NCBI GenBank assembly: GCA_017303795.1
Contig: JAFLBR010000011.1
Coordinates: forward strand, 30,166-94,165
Direction: 5' to 3'
Length of the DNA: 64,000 nucleotides
Source of the DNA: Cytophagales bacterium
GTDB taxonomy: Bacteria > Bacteroidota > Bacteroidia > Cytophagales > Cyclobacteriaceae
The notes under the pieces are model-generated. The model saw only the letters and a program-made list of their open reading frames with translations. It did not search any database and was not told the DNA's origin. Each line of letters starts with the position of its first letter. Position 1 is the stretch's first letter. A program made the position numbers and the translations under genes. Below are positions 26,061 to 34,699 of the stretch, piece after piece.

Positions 26061-26459
26061 ATGAAAACAAAACTCTTCCTCCTCTTTGCCCTCACACTTC
26101 TGTTCAGTTGCCAACAACCTGTTGATAGCAACAAAATAAAAAAGGGCATGATTAAAGTTGCCATTCTCTATCCCAATGGCGAGGATAAAACCTTTGATAT
26201 GGAGTATTACTCCACCAAGCACATGCCGTTGGCCGCCAGTTTATTTGGCGAGTCGCTGGTAACGATGGCTATTGATAAAGGTCTGGCCAGTACCACACCC
26301 GGTGTGCCTGCTCCGTACCTCGCTATCGGCTACTTCTATTTTGAAAACCTGGAGACTATGAAAAGTACCATGGGTGCCCACAGCGAAAAACTCCGGGCCG
26401 ATGTAGCTAACTATACCAACATTCAACCCGTTCTTTTGGTGAGTGAAGTGGTGCAGTAG
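26061..26459 (+). CDS. EthD-domain lipoprotein
   Basis: The 132-residue protein begins MKTKLFLLFALTLLFSCQQ, a lipoprotein signal with Cys17 in the lipobox, followed by an EthD-type alpha/beta-barrel domain (VAILYPNGEDKTFDMEYYSTKHMPL, with the family HMP motif, and the C-terminal strand IQPVLLVSEVV). EthD proteins are small dimeric proteins originally tied to ether degradation but mostly of unknown role. Export as a lipoprotein is less usual. The ATG at 26061 is chosen because it directly precedes the lipid signal; an in-frame start at 26016 would put 15 polar residues before it. Confidence 0.8.
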   Translation: MKTKLFLLFALTLLFSCQQPVDSNKIKKGMIKVAILYPNGEDKTFDMEYYSTKHMPLAASLFGESLVTMAIDKGLASTTPGVPAPYLAIGYFYFENLETMKSTMGAHSEKLRADVANYTNIQPVLLVSEVVQ

Positions 26460-26547
26460 CGTTTGCATTCAGGCGTCATGACGGCTGTTTGCTAAGCTTT
26501 AAAGCCGTCTTTCCATTCATAATACCAAACCCTACTTAAGCGCAAAC

Positions 26548-26743
26548 AATCCTGAGCGGGTGTTGACCATAGTCCTCAACCGGAGTTTGAATAATTGATC
26601 TTCTATTGAAAAGAAAAAGCAAGCGAAGGATCTCATTCGGGTTTCGAATAAGCAGATACTCCGCTCTTAGGATTTTGGATTGAAAACCGGTTAGCACTAC
26701 TGATTAGTTTTGATTTAGACTCGTTACACGGTTGCTCAGGATT
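26548..26743. repeat. MITE-like repeat, copy 1
   Basis: First of three tandem copies, period about 267 bases counting the linker. It is framed by AATCCTGAGC (26548-26557) and the complementary GCTCAGGATT (26734-26743). Inside are a degraded hairpin starting AGCGAAGGATCTC and, in its loop, ATTCG/CGAAT. No gene lies in 26460-27500; the region consists of these copies, their 65-70-base linkers and two small palindromes. Confidence 0.75.
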
Positions 26744-26812
26744 GCGGTTAGAGTTTTAGTTTGGAGTAGTTTAGAGTTTTTTGCCCGAAGCCAAATTCTA
26801 CCCAAGCGCAAG

Positions 26813-27015
26813 CAATCCTGAGCGGGTGTTGACTATAGTCCTCAACCGGAGTTTGAATAATTGATCTTCTATTGAAAAGAAAAAGCAAGCGAAGGATCTC
26901 ATTCGGGTTTCTAATAAGGAGATCCTTCGCTCTGAGTATTTTGGATTGAAAACCGGTTTAGCACAACCCTTACTAGTTTTGATTTGGATTCGTTACACGG
27001 GTCGCTCAGGATTGC
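26813..27015. repeat. MITE-like repeat, copy 2 (best preserved)
   Basis: The ends are perfect 13-base inverted repeats: GCAATCCTGAGCG at 26813-26825 and CGCTCAGGATTGC at 27003-27015. An internal perfect 13-base stem, AGCGAAGGATCTC (26888-26900) with GAGATCCTTCGCT (26919-26931), would fold into a hairpin with an 18-base loop. Total length is 203 bases, with no coding capacity. It is nearly identical to copy 1 over long runs. Confidence 0.75.
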
Positions 27016-27081
27016 GGTTAGAGTTTTAGTTTGGAATAGTTTAGAGTTTTTTGCCCGAAGCCAAATTCTACCCAAGCGTAA

Positions 27082-27230
27082 GCAATCCTGAGCGGTGTTG
27101 GCTTTGAACTTCAAACCGCAGTTTGAATAATTGAATTTCTTTTGAAAAGAAAACCAAGCGAAGGATCTCATTCGGGTTTCGAATAAGGGGATTCTTCGCA
27201 CTTCACACAGCCTGCCCCGGCTCAGGATCG
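27082..27230. repeat. MITE-like repeat, copy 3 (internally shortened)
   Basis: It begins with the same 13-base end GCAATCCTGAGCG (27082-27094), keeps the AGCGAAGGATCTC stem region with GATTCTTCGC opposite, then loses the second half of the unit. It ends at GGCTCAGGATCG (27219-27230), an imperfect right end. Length is 149 bases. Confidence 0.65.
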
Positions 27231-27268
27231 GTTTTAAGGTGTGGTTTAAAACCACCCCACCGGGTGGT
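27230..27268. repeat. Two adjoining small palindromes
   Basis: GGTTTTAA (27230-27237) pairs with TTAAAACC (27246-27253). Directly overlapping it, ACCACCC (27251-27257) pairs with GGGTGGT (27262-27268) around the loop CACC. They sit at the downstream edge of the repeat array. A run of T and A follows, so the second could work as a weak terminator on the plus strand. Confidence 0.45.
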
Positions 27269-27458
27269 CATTTATACTTTTAAAAAATCAGTAAAATCCG
27301 CCAAAAGGCCTTTTTGCCAGCACCAGATCAGAAACAATCTGCAGCTATAAATCAACCTGCAAACGTTAAAGTATGGCGGTTTACCTGTTTATCAAATTGT
27401 TAATAAAATGTTCGAAAGATTTAAAACGGAGGCTACGTTTTTTAAAAGGTAAAAGGGA

Positions 27459-27466
27459 TATTTTTG
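27459..27466 (+). promoter_or_regulatory. TAnnTTTG promoter box of the TonB-receptor operon
   Basis: A perfect TATTTTTG lies 34 bases upstream of the ATG at 27501, giving a leader of roughly 28 bases. A T-rich run at 27438-27443 is at -33 distance but lacks the G. Confidence 0.5.
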
Positions 27467-27500
27467 CTGCCTGAAAATCCAATCAATTAAACCCAATTTT

Positions 27501-30500
27501 ATGAGGAAAATTTTACTGCTTGTAATACTCATGGCAGCGTCTGTAGCGCTATGGGCGCAAGGAGTTACCAGCGCCAGCATGAGTGGTAAGGTGACAGATC
27601 AGAACAAGGCTGAAATTCCGGGAGCCAACATAGTGGCTATACATCAGCCATCAGGTACACAATACGGTAATGCTTCCCGTGCGGACGGTTTTTACAATAT
27701 CCAAGGTATGCGAGTTGGAGGCCCTTACACAATTAAGGTGTCCTTTATTGGCTACAAAGAGCAGGTTAAGGAGAATATCTACCTGCAACTTGGACAAAAC
27801 CTGGTAGTAGATTTTTCATTGGTTGATGAAGCTACTCAGTTAGAGGAAATTGTAATTTCAGGTGCCACCGATCCAATTCTTAATTCAGATAAAATTGGGG
27901 CCTCTTCTAACTTTGCAGTAAGTCAAATTCAGAGACTTCCTTCAATTGGTAGAGATTTCAGAGATTTTTCAAGTTTAACGCCACAAGCAGGTGGTAATTT
28001 TAGTTTTGGTGGAAGAAGTAACTTATACAACAATCTTACGATTGACGGAGCAACTCAAAACAACGTTTTTGGTTTGAGCCCGATCCCTGCTGGTCAGTCC
28101 AATACCACGCCTTTTAGTTTGGATGCAATTCAAGAAGTAACAATTCAACTGTCTCCTTATGATTTAAGACAAGGAAACTTTACAGGGGCAGGTGTTAGTG
28201 CGGTTACCCGAAGTGGAACCAATGAACTTAGTGGTTCAGCTTATTACTTCGCCCGAAACGAAAGTCTTGCCGGGAAAAAGGTTGATGGAATAGAAACTCC
28301 CATCCCAAGTTTTGATTTCAAGAATTTTGGTTTCCGCTTAGGGGGACCAATCATTAAGAACAAGCTATTCTTTTTTGTAAACGCTGAGTTTGAAAAACGC
28401 ACCGATCCGGCTTACACATTTACTGTAAGACCTGCCGGGAGTACTAGCCAGGCAGCAAATCAATCTCAGGCAACAGATGATGATGATCCACTAACAGGAC
28501 TGGCCGGACTAAGACAATTTTTGATTGATAATTATAATTATGACCCTGGGGTTTATAAAGATTTTAGTCGTGCAACTGAGAGTCAACGCTATGTAGCTCG
28601 TTTTGATTATAACATCAATAAGAATCACAAACTGACAGTTCGCGGTAATATTACCAATGCCTTTCAGGATGTACCCCCTAGTACTTCAGGTGGCTTTGTA
28701 GGAGGTCCTCCGGGTGGTCGTGGAAATAATAACAATGTGTTGTCATTCTCTTCGTCTTATTACAGAATCAACAATAATCAGTCTTCTGTGACAGCTGAGC
28801 TTAACTCTTCTTTTCGTAACGGATTGTTTACAAATAATCTAGTAGTAGGTTATAGCTCGTTTAGAGATTATCGTCAGGATGCAGGGGGAATAAATACTCC
28901 TAACATTCCATTGGTTGATATTTTAGGACCTAATGGTCAGATGTTAACCTCTTTCGGTCCAGACCCATTTACGCCAAACAACAAGTTGGATCAGAATGTA
29001 TTTCAAATTAATGATTTCTTCTCTGCTTATTTGAAAAATCATACAATTACCGTTGGAACAGCTAACGAGTTATATACCTTCAACAACGTATTTACCCAAA
29101 TTGTAAATGGTGTGTATCGGTATAACAGTCTTGCTGATTTTTATGGCGATGCTACTCCTTCCCAAACCGCAAATTTCCGTCCGGCACAATACACAGTACA
29201 ATATGTAGGTGTTCCTGGTGGTCCATCAGCTACTGCTGCCAAATGGTCGGCTTTACAATTGGGTTTCTTTGCTCAGGATGAATATACAGCTATCCAAAAC
29301 GTAAAAATAACCGCAGGTATTCGCGTTGACATTCCTACTTACCTAACCGATCTTCCTCAAAACAGATATGTTAACTCTTTAAATCTTAACGGTGAACAAC
29401 TGCGCGTGGGCGGCTGGCCTACGGTTAGACCATTATACTCACCGCGCGTAGGTGTCAACTGGGATGTGAAGGGCGATCGTACCACTCAAGTAAGAGGTGG
29501 TACTGGGTTGCTGACGGGTAGAATACCATTTGTGTGGTTGTCTAATGCAGTAAGCAATAACGGTCTGTTTTTTGGTCAGTTTAATTCAACAGCTGTACCT
29601 TTTGATGTTACTGGAGATGGATTCCCGTACAACTATAGCCAAACTCCCTACACTGCTAATTCGGAGTTATTCTCCAACCTAGCATCTGGCACACCTCAAC
29701 TGATCACTAATCCATTGGATCCGAACTTTGGTCGCCCAGCAGTTACTGCGGGTATTAATGCAGTTGCCAAAGATTTCAGATTTCCTCAAGTATGGAGAAC
29801 CAACCTAGCAGTAGATCAAAAACTACCTGGTGGTATCGTAGGAACGTTAGAATGGATTTTCACGAAAGATATTAATGCTGTATTGATGCGTGATGCAAAC
29901 TTGCGCCCTGCCGTAGGAACTTTGCAAGGTGATGGCCGCCCTTTATATGGAGCCGTAGGTGCTAACCGAACCATTATTGCCAATGATCGCAGATTAAGTG
30001 GCGACATAACACAAGCGTTAGTACTCGATAATACCGATAAAGGTTATCAGTGGAGCGTAACAGCTCAATTCGCAAAAACATTCAACGAGAATTTCCAGCT
30101 AACCGCTGCATACACCTATACCGACTCCAGAGAAGTTAATCCGCAAAGTGGTTCTACTGCTGGTGGTATTTTCTCATCTCAGGCGAACGTGTTAGGTCCA
30201 AATAATTCAGGTCAGTCTTTTGCAGCTACGTTGGTTCCACATCGCATAGTAGCCTATGGTACTTACAGAAAAGAATACCTAAGGCATTTTGCAACCACAG
30301 TAGGATTTACCTATATCGGTAATTCAGGTAACAATTTCTCTTATACCTATAATGGTGATCCTAATAGTGATGGAACAAATGGAAACGATTTGATTTATAT
30401 CCCAAGAACAAGAGAGGAGATTCTGCTTACTACTACCAATGCAAACGACAACCGTAGTTTAGATGAAATCTGGAATCAATTAGACAGTTACATTGAACAA

Positions 30501-30947
30501 GATCCATACCTGAGCAAACGCAGAGGTAAATTTGCTGAACGTAATGGAGCGTATGCCCCGTGGGTAAACAGATTGAATCTAAGCTTGTTGCAAGATTTTT
30601 ATATGGATGTGAAAGGCAAACGCCAAACCATTCAACTTTCGTTGAACTTAGAGAATGCGTTGAACCTTTTCGATTCAGGAGCGGGTCTAATAAAAAATGC
30701 AGCCAGACCACAGTTACTAAACTTTGTTGGTTATGAACAACCTCATACTGCAGGTTCACTTGGGCAACCTGTTGCAAACGCGGGTCCAGCTAGTACTTTA
30801 GGATTACCTTGGGCAGCCACTACCGGCAGACCAATCTACACATTCAATACCAATGCGGATGGTACAGCTTTGTCAAATTCGTTCATAAACAATACCGGGG
30901 TTGCTGGTCGTTGGCAGTTACAATTTGGTGTTCGTTATATCTTCTAA
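27501..30947 (+). CDS. Oar-type TonB-dependent outer-membrane receptor
   Basis: The 1148-residue protein has a signal peptide (MRKILLLVILMAASVALWAQ). A carboxypeptidase-regulatory-like domain spans about 25-110 (MSGKVTDQNKAEIPGANIVA, DGFYNIQGMRVGGPYTIKVS). A plug follows (LSPYDLRQGNFTGAGVSAVT, SGTNELSGSAYYFARNE), then a long beta-barrel ending in an aromatic residue (QLQFGVRYIF), the usual barrel end. It matches the Oar/OmpA-related TonB receptors of Bacteroidota, not SusC: no SusD partner follows. Oar proteins move peptides or proteins across the outer membrane. Two lipoprotein genes follow at 13- and 24-base gaps and probably form a surface complex with it. A terminator closes the operon. 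Confidence 0.93.
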   Translation: MRKILLLVILMAASVALWAQGVTSASMSGKVTDQNKAEIPGANIVAIHQPSGTQYGNASRADGFYNIQGMRVGGPYTIKVSFIGYKEQVKENIYLQLGQNLVVDFSLVDEATQLEEIVISGATDPILNSDKIGASSNFAVSQIQRLPSIGRDFRDFSSLTPQAGGNFSFGGRSNLYNNLTIDGATQNNVFGLSPIPAGQSNTTPFSLDAIQEVTIQLSPYDLRQGNFTGAGVSAVTRSGTNELSGSAYYFARNESLAGKKVDGIETPIPSFDFKNFGFRLGGPIIKNKLFFFVNAEFEKRTDPAYTFTVRPAGSTSQAANQSQATDDDDPLTGLAGLRQFLIDNYNYDPGVYKDFSRATESQRYVARFDYNINKNHKLTVRGNITNAFQDVPPSTSGGFVGGPPGGRGNNNNVLSFSSSYYRINNNQSSVTAELNSSFRNGLFTNNLVVGYSSFRDYRQDAGGINTPNIPLVDILGPNGQMLTSFGPDPFTPNNKLDQNVFQINDFFSAYLKNHTITVGTANELYTFNNVFTQIVNGVYRYNSLADFYGDATPSQTANFRPAQYTVQYVGVPGGPSATAAKWSALQLGFFAQDEYTAIQNVKITAGIRVDIPTYLTDLPQNRYVNSLNLNGEQLRVGGWPTVRPLYSPRVGVNWDVKGDRTTQVRGGTGLLTGRIPFVWLSNAVSNNGLFFGQFNSTAVPFDVTGDGFPYNYSQTPYTANSELFSNLASGTPQLITNPLDPNFGRPAVTAGINAVAKDFRFPQVWRTNLAVDQKLPGGIVGTLEWIFTKDINAVLMRDANLRPAVGTLQGDGRPLYGAVGANRTIIANDRRLSGDITQALVLDNTDKGYQWSVTAQFAKTFNENFQLTAAYTYTDSREVNPQSGSTAGGIFSSQANVLGPNNSGQSFAATLVPHRIVAYGTYRKEYLRHFATTVGFTYIGNSGNNFSYTYNGDPNSDGTNGNDLIYIPRTREEILLTTTNANDNRSLDEIWNQLDSYIEQDPYLSKRRGKFAERNGAYAPWVNRLNLSLLQDFYMDVKGKRQTIQLSLNLENALNLFDSGAGLIKNAARPQLLNFVGYEQPHTAGSLGQPVANAGPASTLGLPWAATTGRPIYTFNTNADGTALSNSFINNTGVAGRWQLQFGVRYIF

Positions 30948-30960
30948 ATCAAGAAACAAT

Positions 30961-32019
30961 ATGAAATCTTTATATAAAATTTCAGTCTTACTTCTGGCCC
31001 TTGGCCTGCTCTCGTGCGAAGAGAATGATGGTATACCAGAAGCGGTTCCATCAACTTCGTTACCAACAAATACAGCTAATTTTTTAATGATTAATGCTGT
31101 GCCTGGTGGTCCAAGTTTAGATTTTTACGTGAATGGAGTAAAAACCGGAGCTAGTTTAACTTCTGCTCAGGGCCAGCAAGGTTATAGCGCTGTTACCATT
31201 ACAACCCCTGGTGCCATTGCCAATACCAGCATCCGCGCAAAAGCCACTACAGGTTCTATTGGTGGTGTACTAGGCAGCAGAGATGCAATCTATCGGGCAG
31301 GTAATACGAATGTAAATAACCTGGTAGCTTCACCCAATGCCCGCTATACATTTATCGTATTAGACTCTATCACCAGACCTGCACCAGTGCGTACCTTCAG
31401 TTTAAATGCGTTGAATGTATTGGCAGCTGATCAAACTTATCTTGTGCGGGCAACCGGCCAGCAAATTACGCGCGACCAGTGGCTGGCACTTGCCTCTGAT
31501 GCGGATCGCAACAAAGCAGCATCGTTAGGAACAGTACCTGCGGGTAGTACAGATTTGGGTGGTGTACGTTTCTTATTGCTGACTGATACCTATCCCACTT
31601 TTGCGGGAGGTAACACAACGCAATCAGCCATCCGGTTTGTTAATGCTGTGCCCAACGCCTATTCGTTACCAACAAATACTCGCATTTCAGTAAGATTAAA
31701 ACCGACATCGACTGGCTCCAATATTACGCTGGCAACTAATGCTGAGTACATTATGAGTACAGCAGGCGGTCATAATCCAACAGTAGGTTCAAGAGCAACT
31801 ACAGTTGCATTTCCCCTGCGCACAACTGCTACGGGAGTTCTTGAAAGTGAACAAATTGAGTATGTAATTGAAGTTAGCACCGATGCTTTTACCACCATTG
31901 CTTACACTTCATCTCCCGTTAAGTTTGCCGTGGGTAAAATTTATACAATTGTGGCCACGGGTTTAGCAGGGGGGACAGGCGCTAATGCATTAAGCGCAGC
32001 CGTTGTTCAGCACAATTAA
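30961..32019 (+). CDS. DUF4397 lipoprotein
   Basis: The 352-residue protein starts MKSLYKISVLLLALGLLSCEE with a lipobox Cys19. DUF4397-type beta-sandwich phrases follow: NFLMINAVPGGPSLDFYVNGV, the paired IRFVNAVPNAYSLPTNTRISV later, and YTFIVLD strands. These are typical of two Ig-like domains in surface lipoproteins; the ligand is unknown. The true start is the ATG at 30961, 13 bases after the receptor gene, since an upstream in-frame start would lie inside that gene. It belongs to the receptor operon. Confidence 0.87.
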   Translation: MKSLYKISVLLLALGLLSCEENDGIPEAVPSTSLPTNTANFLMINAVPGGPSLDFYVNGVKTGASLTSAQGQQGYSAVTITTPGAIANTSIRAKATTGSIGGVLGSRDAIYRAGNTNVNNLVASPNARYTFIVLDSITRPAPVRTFSLNALNVLAADQTYLVRATGQQITRDQWLALASDADRNKAASLGTVPAGSTDLGGVRFLLLTDTYPTFAGGNTTQSAIRFVNAVPNAYSLPTNTRISVRLKPTSTGSNITLATNAEYIMSTAGGHNPTVGSRATTVAFPLRTTATGVLESEQIEYVIEVSTDAFTTIAYTSSPVKFAVGKIYTIVATGLAGGTGANALSAAVVQHN

Positions 32020-32043
32020 TTTTAAATCATTAATCAGAATCAA

Positions 32044-33180
32044 ATGAAAAATAAGTTTATTAAAGATCTGGCTGTAGGAGTGGCATTAAGTTTGGCCATC
32101 TTCAGTTGTGCAGATAAATTTGAAGAGACGCCACTTCCAACCGGGCAAACACTTGTGGAGGTTGCTGTCGCAAATGATAATTTCGACATTTTGGCTGCGG
32201 CATTAACCAAAACGGGATTAGTCACAAGTTTAAATAACCCAAACTCGGGTACGTTTACAGTTTTTGCACCCACTGATGCAGCCTTTATCAATTATTGGAA
32301 TTCGATAAGAGGTGCAGGGCATACTGAGCAAAATGTGTTGGATACGATTGCTAACCTTAAGCCAACAGGTGTATCTAATCCAACAATAGCCGCATTGGCA
32401 GGAGTTCTGAATTATCATATTGTTAGTTCAAAAATCCCGTCAAGCGAGATAACAGGCAAGGCAGTTTTTGCAACGCTGCAAGGCGCGCGATTGACTATAT
32501 CTAAACAAGGCTCAAATGTTATTCTTAATGCGAACAACGCAGGTGCTGGTGCAGGTAATGGGGCTAATGTAACGGTAGTGGATGTGAATGCTTTAAATGG
32601 AGTTATTCATAGCATTGATAAAGTTTTGATACCAGTATCAGTAGCCACTATTGGAAATACATTGGGGTTTGCGGTAAGTTACACAACCAATCCACCTACG
32701 GTTACAGCAGGAACTACAGCCGGAAATAACTACGATATACTTTCAGCGGCAATTCGTAAGACTGGCTTGGCACCTACTTTATTGCCAAATAGAAGTCCAT
32801 TACCTGATTTTACCGTGTTTGCCCCTAATGATGCAGCTTTTGTTGACTATCTAAATGCGATTGATCCCTCAATTACCACAGAAGGTCAAGCGCTTACGGC
32901 AATCAATGCCTTAACGGAATTAACTAATCCTAAGCTTTCGGAAGTGACTGAAATCTTAAAATATCACGTAGTAGCAGGAAGGGTAGTTTCTACTGACTTA
33001 ACTGCAAGCTTATCTGTTACAACATTACTAACCGGTAAGAATTTTACCATATCTACGTTAGGTCCACCTGTTACGCTCACCGATGCTGCGTCAGCAGATG
33101 CTACTGTTGTGAATGCAAATATTTTAACCAATGCTGGTGTTGTACATGGAATCGGTGCCGTATTAAATCCTAACCCATAA
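32044..33180 (+). CDS. Lipoprotein with two FAS1 (fasciclin) domains
   Basis: The 378-residue protein has a lipoprotein signal with Cys22 (ALSLAIFSCAD). FAS1 domain 1 is at about 38-195 (GTFTVFAPTDAAFINYW, then LNYHIVSSKI and NGVIHSIDKVLIP). Domain 2 is at about 225-378 (DFTVFAPNDAAFVDYL, LKYHVVAGRV, NAGVVHGIGAVL). FAS1 domains mediate protein-protein or protein-glycan contacts at cell surfaces. It is the third gene of the receptor operon and is followed directly by a strong terminator. Confidence 0.94.
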   Translation: MKNKFIKDLAVGVALSLAIFSCADKFEETPLPTGQTLVEVAVANDNFDILAAALTKTGLVTSLNNPNSGTFTVFAPTDAAFINYWNSIRGAGHTEQNVLDTIANLKPTGVSNPTIAALAGVLNYHIVSSKIPSSEITGKAVFATLQGARLTISKQGSNVILNANNAGAGAGNGANVTVVDVNALNGVIHSIDKVLIPVSVATIGNTLGFAVSYTTNPPTVTAGTTAGNNYDILSAAIRKTGLAPTLLPNRSPLPDFTVFAPNDAAFVDYLNAIDPSITTEGQALTAINALTELTNPKLSEVTEILKYHVVAGRVVSTDLTASLSVTTLLTGKNFTISTLGPPVTLTDAASADATVVNANILTNAGVVHGIGAVLNPNP

Positions 33181-33203
33181 AATTTATTGAAAGAATCAAC
33201 CAG

Positions 33204-33230
33204 AAAGGCCTCTTCCGAGGCCTTTTTTTA
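33204..33230 (+). terminator. Rho-independent terminator of the receptor operon
   Basis: A perfect 8-base stem AAGGCCTC (33205-33212) / GAGGCCTT (33217-33224) with loop TTCC leads straight into a run of T. It lies 24 bases after the FAS1 stop codon. Confidence 0.9.
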
Positions 33231-33258
33231 TTTACCGGTTAGCCGTACCTTCCTAACT

Positions 33259-34686
33259 ATGTTCTGGCGGCAATCGTTGTTTTTACTCTTTATTGCATTC
33301 TTTTCGTGTAAGCCGCCAGGCTACGAACGAAATTTTGCCACCGAACCTGAAGTAGAATTTGATCTGGAAGCCATTCGCAAACGCGGCTCGTTGGTTGCCT
33401 TGCTGGATAACAACTCCATTAGCTACTTCATCTACAAAGGCCAGCCCATGGGCTACGAGTATGAATTACTAAAGCAACTTGCCAAATCGTTAAAAGTAGA
33501 TTTGAAGATTAGATTGGTTACCGGAATAGAGCAAGCCATTGATCTGCTCAACAAAGGCGAAGGCGATGTGCTGGCATTTCCGTTAACCATTACAGCCGAA
33601 CGAAAACAATATGTAACGTTTACCAATCCACACTTCGATACACACCAGGTGTTAGTGCAAAAGAAACCCGCTAACTGGCGCATGCAGGCACCCGAAATGC
33701 TGGAGAAAAAATTAATCCGCCAACCCGAGCAACTCGCGGGCCAGCACGTGTACGTAATGAAAGGCTCTGCTTTTCGCGATAGGTTGCTTGAGCTAAATAC
33801 ACAACTCGCAGCACCCATTCTTATTAAAGAAGACAGCGCTACAGCCGAAACGGAATCGCTCATTCAAAAAGTAGCTACCGGAGAAATCAAGTTCACGGTA
33901 ACGGATGAAGTGATTGCAAACATCAATACACTTTATTATTCAAACCTCGATATCAATACGGTTTTAAGCGAGCCGCAACAAATTGCCTGGGCTGTGCGAA
34001 CAAACTCACCCGAACTTCATACCGAGATCAATACATGGTTAGCCAAAGTAAAAAAGTCGGGTGTGTTTAAAGTAATCTACGAGAAGTACTTTAAAAGTAG
34101 TCGCCTGGCGCTGGCGCGGATTAAAGACGATTATTCTTCGCTAACAGGTGGGCAACTTTCGCCATTCGATGAACAACTAAAAAAAGGTGCCGAACAAATT
34201 GGGTGGGATTGGCGATTGGTAGCCTCGGTGGTCTATCAGGAATCAAATTTTAATCCGCGCGTAAAATCGTGGGCCGGTGCTATTGGCTTAATGCAGATTA
34301 TGCCCGAAACCGGTGAATACTTTGGCGCCAGTAATTTATGGGATCCCTCACAAAATATTAATGTGGGCATACGCTTCTTAAAATTTCTGGATAAGCATTG
34401 GGCAAAAACAGTGGCCGATCCTGAAGAACGAATGAAGTTTGTATTGGCTTCGTATAACGTAGGACTTTCGCATGTTATAGATGCGCAGAAGTTAACCCGC
34501 AAGTATGGTAAAGACCCTACGCTGTGGGAAGACAATGTTGAATATTATCTCTTGCAAAAACGCGATCCAAAATATTTTCGCGATCCGGTTGCCGTAGTAG
34601 GTTATTGCCGCTGCGATGGCCCGGTGCGGTATGTAAAGGAAGTATTGCAGCGATACGATGAGTATCGACTTCGCATCGCTGCATGA
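33259..34686 (+). CDS. MltF-like membrane-bound lytic murein transglycosylase
   Basis: The 475-residue lipoprotein (SLFLLFIAFFSC, Cys17) first has a solute-binding-protein-3-like domain at about 35-275 (RGSLVALLDNNSISYFIYKG, GYEYELLKQLAKSL). A lytic transglycosylase (SLT) domain at about 300-450 follows, with catalytic Glu328 in YQESNFNPR and GAIGLMQIMPETGEYFGA. It should cleave peptidoglycan glycan strands to anhydro-muropeptides, with the binding domain acting as a regulator. The ATG at 33259 is chosen because a longer in-frame start (33187) would put the upstream operon's terminator inside the coding region. The lipid anchor position also fits. Confidence 0.92.
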   Translation: MFWRQSLFLLFIAFFSCKPPGYERNFATEPEVEFDLEAIRKRGSLVALLDNNSISYFIYKGQPMGYEYELLKQLAKSLKVDLKIRLVTGIEQAIDLLNKGEGDVLAFPLTITAERKQYVTFTNPHFDTHQVLVQKKPANWRMQAPEMLEKKLIRQPEQLAGQHVYVMKGSAFRDRLLELNTQLAAPILIKEDSATAETESLIQKVATGEIKFTVTDEVIANINTLYYSNLDINTVLSEPQQIAWAVRTNSPELHTEINTWLAKVKKSGVFKVIYEKYFKSSRLALARIKDDYSSLTGGQLSPFDEQLKKGAEQIGWDWRLVASVVYQESNFNPRVKSWAGAIGLMQIMPETGEYFGASNLWDPSQNINVGIRFLKFLDKHWAKTVADPEERMKFVLASYNVGLSHVIDAQKLTRKYGKDPTLWEDNVEYYLLQKRDPKYFRDPVAVVGYCRCDGPVRYVKEVLQRYDEYRLRIAA

Positions 34687-34699
34687 GATAGTTACTGGT

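Noticed and set aside
26911-27255. 114-residue open frame on the minus strand
   Set aside because: It runs through the tandem repeats, covers copies 2 and 3 and their linkers, and its composition follows repeat periodicity, not codon use; no homologue-like motif.
26460-27290. CRISPR array
   Set aside because: Repeat units are about 267 bases with no short identical repeats or unique spacers, and no cas genes are in the window.
33187-33258. Longer N-terminus for the MltF-like gene
   Set aside because: It would include the stem and T tract of the preceding terminator as coding sequence and put 24 polar residues ahead of the lipoprotein signal.
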